DNA of 64,000 nucleotides, taken from assembly GCA_020634035.1 (NCBI GenBank), contig JACKCM010000002.1, forward strand, positions 372,001 to 436,000, given 5' to 3'. Below the pieces are notes generated by a model. That model made no database searches. It was given only the letters and a program-made list of their open reading frames with translations, and was not told the origin of the DNA. Positions 42,892 through 49,789 of the stretch are shown piece after piece. The DNA comes from Candidatus Obscuribacterales bacterium (lineage in GTDB: Bacteria; Cyanobacteriota; Vampirovibrionia; Obscuribacterales; Obscuribacteraceae). Every line of letters starts with the position of its first letter. Position 1 is the stretch's first letter. The position numbers and the translations under genes were made by a program.

Positions 42892-44433
42892 ATGTCGACA
42901 GGAACTACTTCAACCGATTCAACAGATTCAACCGAAGCGGATAAGGCTGCCACTAAAGGTGGTTCTGCCCTGGTGCGCTCGATTGTTCTTGTGAGCGTGC
43001 TGTCTATTTTTGCTTTCACCGCCTACTATTTCACCCGCCCCAAAGATACACCGTTCACGCGGGCGGTGGCTCAGATACAGCAGGGCAAAGCAGCCCGAGC
43101 TATCCCTGTATTAGAAGAGATGGTCCGGGAGCATCCTGACAATCCGGAGATTTATCCCTGGCTTGCCCAGGGTTATCTGGCCGCCCAGCGCTACGCAGAA
43201 GGACGAACCGCCCTCGATACGGCACTGAGGCTGAAGTTGCCGGCGAAGCATTTATTTCCGGTGGTGCAGTCCTATGCAGAGTTCTATATGCGCCGCGGTG
43301 ATTTTGACGAAGCAGAGAAGCTCTATCTATCTTCGAACCGTATCGGCCAGCCAAAATATTTCGACGCTGAGCGAGCCAAGATGTACTTATCATGGTCAGA
43401 TAAAGACATCAGTCAGATGAACTATCGCGATGCCATCCATCATCTACAGCTTGCCGACAGTCTTTCACCGGGGATGGAAGAGAGTCTGAAAGCGACTATT
43501 CCACATAAGCTTGCCAGCTGTTATCGCAGGCTGGCCGCTATCTGCGAAGTGGAAGAGAACAACGACAAAGAGGCGATTCAGCTTCTAGAGAAAAGTCTCT
43601 CTGTTTCCGATGAGCCCCTGACTCGCATGGCTCTGGCGGCGATTTATACCAGATTAGGAAAGACCCAGAAAGCAATCGAGAATTACCAGGCGGTCAGCCA
43701 GGAAGATCCAAATAACCTGGAAGTTCGTCACCACTTAATAGAACTGCTTTTAGAGAAAAAAGATTTTGAAAAAGCCCAGGAGGCACTTGCTGATCTCACT
43801 GATAAAGAGCGCAGCGTCGAGAACTTCGAATTGCTTGCCGAGATCAATCTAAAAACCGGCAACTATGCCGGTGCCGTGCGCGCCCTGGAGGAAGCATCCA
43901 GTCTGAGAGCGACGCCGGAGCTTTTGCGTAAACTGCGCGATACTCTATTGAGCTGGCACGATCTTTTGATTTCAGAGAAAAAACTTCAGGAAGCCACCTC
44001 GGTCAAGGGACATGCCGAGAGGGTTTCAGAACAGCTCGCCCTGCTTGCCCCGGACGAAGAGAAAGAGACTGCAGGCGACTCAGACAAGATGTGGGATCCC
44101 AAGGGATCTCCGGTGGCTATTGTTTTCGCCAGGACCTGGCTGGAAAAAGGCAGCCTTACTCCGGAAGGGAAGATAAAAATTCGCAACGTCACCGGTCAAA
44201 ATATAAGCGAACTCAGTTTGACCGCTGTTTTCTATGACAACACTTCAAGACGCCGTGCAGGCAAAATCGAGTTGCCGGTGGCTTCGGAAGCCCGACCATT
44301 TCCTGCCGGAGAGGAAAAGTGGCTTTATTTCTCCAGTCCCCATACGATTCGACCGGATCATCAGCTGGCGGTGATTATTCTCTGGAACGGCAGGTTCTTG
44401 AGAGAGTTTCCGGTTGTCAAAAGGAGCAGGTAA
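42892..44433 (+). CDS. Membrane-anchored TPR protein with C-terminal beta domain
   Basis: I start this gene at the ATG at 42892 (MSTGTTSTDSTDS), since the longer frame to 42643 overlaps the lipase gene and has no signal. The product has about 513 residues. A Thr/Ser-rich head comes first, then one transmembrane helix at about 27-48 and TPR units from about 60 to 390 (VAQIQQGKAARAIPVLEEMVREHPDNPE, YAEGRTALDTALRL, ALAAIYTRLGKTQKAIENYQAVSQEDPNN, NYAGAVRALEEASSL). The last 90 residues (LTPEGKIKIRNVTGQNISELSLTAVFYDN) resemble the FxLYD-type beta sandwich. The TPR array probably faces the periplasm. Function unknown. Confidence 0.72.
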   Translation: MSTGTTSTDSTDSTEADKAATKGGSALVRSIVLVSVLSIFAFTAYYFTRPKDTPFTRAVAQIQQGKAARAIPVLEEMVREHPDNPEIYPWLAQGYLAAQRYAEGRTALDTALRLKLPAKHLFPVVQSYAEFYMRRGDFDEAEKLYLSSNRIGQPKYFDAERAKMYLSWSDKDISQMNYRDAIHHLQLADSLSPGMEESLKATIPHKLASCYRRLAAICEVEENNDKEAIQLLEKSLSVSDEPLTRMALAAIYTRLGKTQKAIENYQAVSQEDPNNLEVRHHLIELLLEKKDFEKAQEALADLTDKERSVENFELLAEINLKTGNYAGAVRALEEASSLRATPELLRKLRDTLLSWHDLLISEKKLQEATSVKGHAERVSEQLALLAPDEEKETAGDSDKMWDPKGSPVAIVFARTWLEKGSLTPEGKIKIRNVTGQNISELSLTAVFYDNTSRRRAGKIELPVASEARPFPAGEEKWLYFSSPHTIRPDHQLAVIILWNGRFLREFPVVKRSR

Positions 44434-44514
44434 TAGCTGGAGACCGTGCAAATCTTTTGAGCGGTGTTAGACTATTGATCTCATCTTTTCATAGGAAGCA
44501 GTCCCCAAAAAACG

Positions 44515-45111
44515 ATGTCGGAAGAGAGCACCTGCAGGCACGAATATGTGATCATCTATCAACGTAAGTTGAAGGATCTGGAGCGTCGATTGGTCGGCAC
44601 CCGAGCTTATTTGCCTGTCGGTTTCAAGATGGTTGATTTCAAGCATTTGAGCCCGGGCAGTTTCTGTTTCTGTACCCGTTGCCGCAAGCGCTTGTTTCCG
44701 AAGCGGACCCAGGCCGAAAAAGAAGCGGCTCGTCTGGAGCGTAAACGGCTGAAAGAAGAAGAGCTCGCTAAGCAGGTCCAGGAGCTTGGTGATGGTTTTC
44801 TCGATCAAGACAAGATGGAGATTCTGGCTACACCGGTCAAATCTACTTCTGGTCTGGGTTGGAATATGAAAGCATCCGGTGCCGGCAGCAATGACGACGA
44901 AGATGAAGATTTCGACGACGATGATGATGAATTGGAAGACAGTGACGAAGGCGGTCAGGAAGAAAATGACGAGGGTGGCCCCGATATCAACGTCGACGAG
45001 CTGGAAGTAGAATCGGTTGATGTGGATGATATCAGAGCTGAAGGAGTGAAAATCTCTCCTGAAGATGATATGGATGAATCCTGTGATCTTGATGACGATC
45101 AAGATGATTGA
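44515..45111 (+). CDS. Zinc-binding-like protein with acidic C-terminal half
   Basis: A 198-residue soluble protein. Residues 6-65 contain Cys and His at TCRHEYVII, SFCFCTRCRKRLF (CFCTRC), possibly a zinc knuckle. A Lys/Glu helical stretch follows (RTQAEKEAARLERKRLKEEE). From about 120 to the end it is dominated by Asp and Glu (DDEDEDFDDDDDE and more) and likely disordered. It is the first of three closely spaced plus-strand genes, ahead of a 50-residue membrane peptide (15 bases) and a two-helix membrane protein. Unrecognised; its weak ribosome-binding site leaves the start slightly uncertain. Confidence 0.6.
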   Translation: MSEESTCRHEYVIIYQRKLKDLERRLVGTRAYLPVGFKMVDFKHLSPGSFCFCTRCRKRLFPKRTQAEKEAARLERKRLKEEELAKQVQELGDGFLDQDKMEILATPVKSTSGLGWNMKASGAGSNDDEDEDFDDDDDELEDSDEGGQEENDEGGPDINVDELEVESVDVDDIRAEGVKISPEDDMDESCDLDDDQDD

Positions 45112-45126
45112 TTGAGGTGATAGAGG

Positions 45127-45279
45127 GTGTTCAGGCTGGTGGATAAACTGCTCTTGTTGCTGGTGGCATTCCCGCCTTTCTATTTTGTCGTCCGTTTTCT
45201 TAAATGGTACGTCAATAGCGATGTCTATCAAGAAGAGAACAGAGACACAAACGGCAAAGAAGAACATGCCGATGATTAG
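45127..45279 (+). CDS. Membrane microprotein (50 aa)
   Basis: A short gene starting with GTG and preceded by a GAGGTGATAGAGG stretch that offers a ribosome-binding site. The product begins MFRLVDKLLLLLVAFPPF and continues YFVVRFLKWYVNSD, giving one transmembrane helix at about 6-27, followed by a charged, acidic tail (QEENRDTNGKEEHADD). It lies 15 bases after the zinc-protein gene and 11 bases before the next gene, in the same orientation, which fits an operon. The frame is short enough to be missed by length filters. I infer a small accessory subunit of the membrane protein that follows. Confidence 0.6.
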   Translation: MFRLVDKLLLLLVAFPPFYFVVRFLKWYVNSDVYQEENRDTNGKEEHADD

Positions 45280-45290
45280 GTAGGAGACTG

Positions 45291-45881
45291 ATGGGTCTAT
45301 ATTTCGCCAGGATTTTCAAAGCGATGCTAGTGAGCGCCATCGGGTTTGGTGGCGGTATCGGCCTGCTCTTCATGATCATCATCATCATTGTCCACAACGG
45401 TCCGGATAAGTTTTATCTGGCTATGAAAGCCGGTCTATGCGTGGGCGGAGTCTTCAGTCTGCTCTATGTATTTCTTTTGCTCCTGCTAGATTTGACTTCG
45501 AAGCTCTATTATTCGCGGGGGCATTTCAACGAGATCTGGGAGGTACAGCAGACCCGGGAGCTGACCATGAAAGGACCGTCGAAACAGGTGCTCGCCTTCT
45601 GTCGGGAGGCACTGCTGGCAGTGCCCTATGTCAAAGCAGTGACTGAAGACGCAGAGAATATGGTCGCTCGTGCCTCCACCGGTACAAGCTGGCGGTCTCC
45701 GGGTGAAGTTATAGAAGTTGAGGTCAATCCTCTGGCCGAGGACGAATGGAAAGTTACTATAATGAGCCGTCCGGAGAATAAAGACAATTTCTTCGATTAT
45801 GGCAAGAATTTCGTTAATGTCGAAGTATGGTTCAGCAAAGTTACCCAACTCGAACAAGAGCGAGACAAGAAGAAGAGCTAG
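45291..45881 (+). CDS. Two-helix membrane protein of unknown function
   Basis: A 196-residue protein with two transmembrane helices at about 11-36 and 44-68 (AIGFGGGIGLLFMIIIIIV and FSLLYVFLLLLLDL). A cytoplasmic domain of about 120 residues follows (RELTMKGPSKQVLAFCREALLAVPYVKAVTEDAEN, then beta strands EVIEVEVNPLAEDEWKVTIMSRP). This domain looks like a compact alpha/beta fold but is unrecognised. GGAG lies before the ATG. It closes the three-gene unit and its stop overlaps the convergent Clp-domain gene by four bases, CTAG serving both strands. Confidence 0.65.
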   Translation: MGLYFARIFKAMLVSAIGFGGGIGLLFMIIIIIVHNGPDKFYLAMKAGLCVGGVFSLLYVFLLLLLDLTSKLYYSRGHFNEIWEVQQTRELTMKGPSKQVLAFCREALLAVPYVKAVTEDAENMVARASTGTSWRSPGEVIEVEVNPLAEDEWKVTIMSRPENKDNFFDYGKNFVNVEVWFSKVTQLEQERDKKKS

Positions 45882-46330
45882 TATTGGTGCGTTTCAGTCT
45901 CTCTTAGTTTGATAACTTCACTTCGTAGCGCTTCTATATCGGTGCCATGGGCGGCAAGCATCTGGGCTGCTTTCCCTTCTCCAAGACGAAGAACACCGAG
46001 AAGCAAGTGCTCGGAACCTATGTAGTTTACTTCTTCGATTCGCGCTTCTTCCCAGGATATCTCAAGAGCTCGTTTTGAGTTTTCTGTAAAGGGCATTTCA
46101 GGCTGCGCTTGATTTGCCGTGCCCTCATAGTTCAAGGCAGCCGCATGCTTTCGGGTGGTTTCCAGATCCAGCCCAACTGAATTTAGCGCTTTTGCGGAGA
46201 TGCTATCCTCAACAGCAGCCAGACCGAGTAAGAGGTGCTCGGACCCGACTTCATGGACGCCCATAGTTTTCGCCTCTTCTTGAGCGTGCATGATAGATAG
46301 GATTGCTTTCTGGGTGAATCTTTCGAACAT
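45878..46330 (-). CDS. Stand-alone Clp N-terminal domain protein
   Basis: A 150-residue protein made of two Clp repeat motifs: MFERFTQKAILSIMHAQEEAKTMGVHEVGSEHLLLGL and, from about 85, SKRALEISWEEARIEEVNYIGSEHLLLGVLRLGEG. This is the N-domain of ClpC or ClpA, which binds adaptors and substrates, without the ATPase modules. Such isolated domains occur in cyanobacteria and actinobacteria (ClpS-adjacent or ClpC-modulating proteins). It follows the UspA gene by eight bases and ends convergent with 45291-45881. I infer an adaptor or decoy for a ClpC chaperone. Confidence 0.85.
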   Translation of the reverse strand: MFERFTQKAILSIMHAQEEAKTMGVHEVGSEHLLLGLAAVEDSISAKALNSVGLDLETTRKHAAALNYEGTANQAQPEMPFTENSKRALEISWEEARIEEVNYIGSEHLLLGVLRLGEGKAAQMLAAHGTDIEALRSEVIKLRETETHQY

Positions 46331-46338
46331 CGATGAAT

Positions 46339-46779
46339 CTATGATCCGCTTTTATGTTTTACGACTTTGACTGAACAGGGGGCGTTCTTGAGCACCGCTT
46401 CGGCGACACTGCCCAGCACCAGACGAGCTAGTCCTGAACGACCCTTTGAACCTACTACAATCATATCAGCACCACTTTCGGCGGCGAATTTGCAGATGGT
46501 TTCAGCAGCGAAACCGGAGAGCACTTTAGCCTCTATAGAATGATCGGGAAAGGCTTCTTTCATTCTTTTAAAATCTTTGTCCAGTATGTTTTTGGCATGC
46601 ACTCTCTCTTCGGGAAGATCGACCGTACCAAGGTCCATGCCTGCCAGAACCGCTCCGGCTTGATCCTGGGCAACGGTGACGATGACGAATTGATCATCAT
46701 CTGCCCAGGGTCTTGAGACGATGTGGTCGATCATCATTTTCGAATATTCTGATCCGTCGGTGGCAATAACGATTTTCAT
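46339..46779 (-). CDS. Universal stress protein (UspA family)
   Basis: The start at 46779 (MKIVIATDGSEYSKMMI) has GGAG upstream; a longer frame adds nine unrelated residues. The 146-residue protein has the UspA Rossmann-like fold with the ATP-binding signature GSKGRSGLARLVLGSVAEAVLKNAPCSV (GxxGx9GS). Such ATP-binding USPs act in stress survival and can dimerise. It lies between the TPR-lipoprotein gene and the Clp-N gene, all three tightly linked. Confidence 0.9.
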   Translation of the reverse strand: MKIVIATDGSEYSKMMIDHIVSRPWADDDQFVIVTVAQDQAGAVLAGMDLGTVDLPEERVHAKNILDKDFKRMKEAFPDHSIEAKVLSGFAAETICKFAAESGADMIVVGSKGRSGLARLVLGSVAEAVLKNAPCSVKVVKHKSGS

Positions 46780-46812
46780 GCTCTCCCGTCCGTTCCTTGT
46801 GTTCAAACGCTG

Positions 46813-47931
46813 TCAATATATCGGTTTTTCTGCCGGAGCCGCTTTTAGACTTTTGGCTGTCTGTCTATCTTTTTCAGCCAGATCTTTCTTGCCGAGCTTA
46901 TCATAAACTTTGCTGCGGGCTTCATAGGCGTGCCGGGAAAATTGTGGTGCCAGGTCAATGGCCCAATTATACTCTTCTATCGCTTTATCGTACTCTTTTA
47001 ATGCCGCATGGGCGTCGCCCTTGAAACGATGCAGTTCATCATCCATCTGGTCTTCTTTCTGGGCTTCATCCAGTACTTTGATAGCCTCTTTATAGCGCCC
47101 GAGCCTGGTAAGGAGACTGGCGTGGAGCTTCAGCGCTATCGGTCGAACCCTTACTGTGACTTTGTCGTGATCGAAGCGAGCCGCATCGGCAAAGTCTTTC
47201 AGGGCTTTTTCATTTTGACCGAGGCTCTCGTGCAACTGTCCTCGATGCACCAGAATGCGCGGATATTGCGGGGTCTCTTTGATAAGGTGATCATAGTCGG
47301 CCATGGCTTTCTCCGGCTGGTTCATGGCCACAAAAAGACTGGCGCGGGCACGATAAAGGTTTTTGGTGGTTTTGCAAACTGAGATGCCTTTAGTCAATGC
47401 TGCAACTGCTTTCTGCGGCATCTTGCGAGTGTCATAGATGGTGGCCACCGCTCTGTAGGCGTCTTCGTTGTTTATGCCCAGATCAATGGAGCGATTCAAG
47501 TCTTTTAGAACGGCATCATCATTGCCTTCTAGAGTGTCATATTTGGCTCTGCCCCGGTAGAAGAAACCTTCGGCAGAGTTGGGATTGAGCTTGAGCGCTT
47601 CGTTAGCAAGAAGAATGGCGCTGTTATAGTCGTCACGCACATAGGCTTTTTTAGCCGCTTTCAGATAGCTTCTTTCATCGAATTTATGATTGGCGCCGCC
47701 CATGTACATCTTTATCGATTCGTTGAGAGTACGATCGGGAACGGTGGCGAAGAGCTTGTCGTTCTCTACGCCTTTTTCTATTTTTTTGTCGGTACTTTTA
47801 TGCTTTGGTCCTGCTTCAACAGTTGGGTCGCCCTGACAGGCGGTTAGCACTGCAAGCGATACCATTGTGAGGGCGAAGAATTTTGTTTCTTTCAAAGTGA
47901 TATTCAAATTTCGAAGCTGTGGTTGAATCAT
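46813..47931 (-). CDS. TPR lipoprotein
   Basis: A 372-residue protein with a lipoprotein signal: a hydrophobic core FFALTMVSLAVLTAC with lipobox LTAC and Cys32 as the lipidated residue. Residues 85-350 hold about six TPR units (AAKKAYVRDDYNSAILLANEALKLNPNS, GNDDAVLKDLNRSIDLGINNE, KMPQKAVAALTKGISVCKTTKN, NEKALKDFADAARFDHD, EYDKAIEEYNWAIDLAPQFS). The mature protein would sit at an outer- or inner-membrane face and scaffold others. It heads an operon with UspA (33 bases downstream) and the Clp-N protein. Confidence 0.82.
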   Translation of the reverse strand: MIQPQLRNLNITLKETKFFALTMVSLAVLTACQGDPTVEAGPKHKSTDKKIEKGVENDKLFATVPDRTLNESIKMYMGGANHKFDERSYLKAAKKAYVRDDYNSAILLANEALKLNPNSAEGFFYRGRAKYDTLEGNDDAVLKDLNRSIDLGINNEDAYRAVATIYDTRKMPQKAVAALTKGISVCKTTKNLYRARASLFVAMNQPEKAMADYDHLIKETPQYPRILVHRGQLHESLGQNEKALKDFADAARFDHDKVTVRVRPIALKLHASLLTRLGRYKEAIKVLDEAQKEDQMDDELHRFKGDAHAALKEYDKAIEEYNWAIDLAPQFSRHAYEARSKVYDKLGKKDLAEKDRQTAKSLKAAPAEKPIY

Positions 47932-48045
47932 ATGGTATTCAGATTTAGCTCCAATGACAAGAACTTTACCTCAGAAGTCATGGGTTACTCGACGGATAGG
48001 CTCTAATGTGCAATCATCATCACCTGATCTGAGTGCTCAAGAGAT

Positions 48046-48687
48046 ATGTTCATGAACTCGAAAATAACTGTTTTTTTGATTCTCTCTGTTGTCTGGGCTC
48101 TGCCGAGCCTGGCTGCTGGTAGTCAAGTTGCCTATAGAGGTGACGGAGAGGGAGAAGGGAAGCGGGGCTCGTTTTTCTCCCGGACCAATCTCGACGATGC
48201 ACAGCTAGAGACGCTGGTGGCAAGAAAAAACCAGTATGAGGCTGACACAGCGGCTGACCGGGCTCATATGCAGGTTCACTACCGCAAGCTTTTCTTTTTG
48301 CTCTCCAAGCCGGGAGTAGATAGAAAAGATGTCCTGGCAGAGCAAGAGAAGATCTCTGAGCTAAAAGCCAGGCTCTTCGAAACCCGCATAACCTATTTTA
48401 TGGATGCCTGGGCCATCCTCAACGAAGAACAGCGCCAGAAGATGAGACGGATGGTGCTGGAGCGGCAACTCAGCAATCGTTCCTGGAAGGGCCGCGGTCA
48501 TGCTTCGGGATCAGGTTCCAATTATCGTTCTTCTTCCAACTCTTCTGAAAGTTCAAGCGAGAAAGCTTCTGCATCTACATCTTCTTCTACATCTTCATCC
48601 CCCTCTTCAACCCAGAGTGCTTCTTCTAGCTCTTTGCTGCCCACCGCCGAAGAGTATCTTCTGATGCTGGCAGCAGAAGAGGACTGA
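48046..48687 (+). CDS. Periplasmic Spy/CpxP-like protein
   Basis: A 213-residue protein with a signal peptide (KITVFLILSVVWALPSLAAG) and a helical core at about 45-150. The core contains LDDAQLETLVARKNQYEADTAADRAHMQVHYRKLFFLLS and LNEEQRQKMRRMVLE, the LTxxQ-like pattern of the Spy/CpxP/ZraP family of periplasmic chaperones and metal-responsive proteins. The last 60 residues are a Ser-rich tract (SSSNSSESSSEKASAS and more). It opens a run of plus-strand genes ending in a metal-efflux pump, which fits a role as envelope stress or metal sensor/chaperone. Confidence 0.7.
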   Translation: MFMNSKITVFLILSVVWALPSLAAGSQVAYRGDGEGEGKRGSFFSRTNLDDAQLETLVARKNQYEADTAADRAHMQVHYRKLFFLLSKPGVDRKDVLAEQEKISELKARLFETRITYFMDAWAILNEEQRQKMRRMVLERQLSNRSWKGRGHASGSGSNYRSSSNSSESSSEKASASTSSSTSSSPSSTQSASSSSLLPTAEEYLLMLAAEED

Positions 48688-48705
48688 TAGACTAAGATAG
48701 GGATT

Positions 48706-48867
48706 GTGAAGAGCCTGCTGCCATTGCTGGTGGTGGTTCCTAATTCTCTTAGATTTAGAAAGCGAGCTGATAGTTCTTCGTTTGAAGAGACGGCTGGGTT
48801 TCTAGTCGCTGCTGTTCTACAGGCTCTGGTTATTCTATATCGAGTGGAGCATCTCTTTCAGGAGTAG
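48706..48867 (+). CDS. Putative small membrane peptide (53 aa)
   Basis: A GTG-started frame of 53 codons lies in the gap between two genes of the metal locus, with AGGGA four bases upstream. The product begins MKSLLPLLVVVPN, continues with a basic patch (LRFRKRAD) and has a hydrophobic segment at about 29-47 (TAGFLVAAVLQALVILY). It has no known family. Its location in the metal-efflux locus suggests a small accessory protein, but chance cannot be excluded. Confidence 0.4.
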   Translation: MKSLLPLLVVVPNSLRFRKRADSSSFEETAGFLVAAVLQALVILYRVEHLFQE

Positions 48868-48915
48868 CGAAAGGTGCTATAGTTAGAAAATCGGAATGGA
48901 ATTGAAGTTTCACGT

Positions 48916-49311
48916 ATGATTCGGTCAGCTCTGGCAACGATTGCACTAGTCTTCGTCATTATTCAGTTAATGGTGCCAGGTCTTTGCTGTTGTCAGAGTA
49001 TTCAGAGTCTCGACGGGATTCCGATGCATTCCTGTTGCGGTGGCACCGAAGTCGGCTGCGATATTGCTTTATCTGATATTTCCATAAAAGCCGATTGTCA
49101 CTGTCAGTCTCGCAGTCACCTGACTTTCTGTCTTTCTCCGAGTGTCGATGATCAAAAACAGATTATTACCTTCGCTGTCTTCAGTGACAGGTCTTTTAGA
49201 CCTGTGGCTTCGCTGAATCCAGCCTCTTTTCGATTTTTACGAGGACCACCGGGTAGGGATGGTCCTGAGAAGACAAAGATATTTTTGATTTTCAATAACT
49301 TCCGCTGTTAA
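48916..49311 (+). CDS. Secreted Cys-rich protein, probably metal-binding
   Basis: A 131-residue protein with a signal peptide at about 1-25, directly followed by LCCCQ, then HSCCGG, GCDI and DCHCQ; about ten Cys plus His within 60 residues. Such spacing suggests coordination of copper or another soft metal, in the manner of small exported metal-binding proteins next to RND pumps. The C-terminal 50 residues carry a Pro/Gly/Arg stretch (LRGPPGRDGPEK). It belongs to the metal-efflux locus. I do not recognise the family; this is an inference from Cys content and context. Confidence 0.6.
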   Translation: MIRSALATIALVFVIIQLMVPGLCCCQSIQSLDGIPMHSCCGGTEVGCDIALSDISIKADCHCQSRSHLTFCLSPSVDDQKQIITFAVFSDRSFRPVASLNPASFRFLRGPPGRDGPEKTKIFLIFNNFRC

Positions 49312-49375
49312 TAGAGAGCGCTATTCCTGTTTGTCCACAGATTCGGGAAGCTCTTTTGCAGAGGATGTTTTGATA

Positions 49376-49786
49376 ATGAAACTATTCACATGCTTATTGT
49401 TGGCAAGTCTTTTCTGGCTCAGTAGTATCGGCACATCGGCTAAAAGTGCTGAGTCGACTGAGTATCATGGATATCTCATAGATCGGGCCTGCATGAAAGC
49501 GGTCCAGTCTTCTGTCAATCCGCTTGATTTTGTTTTCCATCACACTAAAGACTGTGTGTTGATGCCGGATTGCAAGAAGTACGGCTTCTGTCTCTATCTG
49601 CACAAAGAGAGGCAGTGGCTCAATCTTGATGCAATCGGCAACAAACAGGCCGAGGAGGTAATTCGGAAAAGCAAGCGAAATAGCGCATTTTTTGTTTTGA
49701 TCAAAGGTCGAAAGGAGGCTGGAGAATTGAAAGTCAAAAGCATTCAAGAGGTTAAAATCGACCCGAAAGCAAGTCGGGGTGAATAG
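49376..49786 (+). CDS. Secreted Cys-containing protein of the metal locus
   Basis: The start at 49376 (MKLFTCLLLASLFWL) gives a signal peptide; a TTG frame start at 49331 only adds an unrelated head. The mature part has YHGYLIDRACM and HHTKDCVLMPDCKKYGFCLYLHKERQWLNLD. The order GYLxDxxC...HTKDCxLMxxCxxxGFxLY matches a small secreted domain found beside outer-membrane and metal genes in many bacteria, of unknown function. It ends four bases before the adaptor gene, so they are surely co-transcribed. It may bind metal through its four Cys and His. Confidence 0.65.
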   Translation: MKLFTCLLLASLFWLSSIGTSAKSAESTEYHGYLIDRACMKAVQSSVNPLDFVFHHTKDCVLMPDCKKYGFCLYLHKERQWLNLDAIGNKQAEEVIRKSKRNSAFFVLIKGRKEAGELKVKSIQEVKIDPKASRGE

Positions 49787-49789
49787 ATA

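Noticed and set aside
42048..42944. 298-codon plus-strand frame opposite the lipase gene
   Set aside because: It is antisense to the lipase motifs and has no domain character; the open frame follows from codon bias of the true gene.
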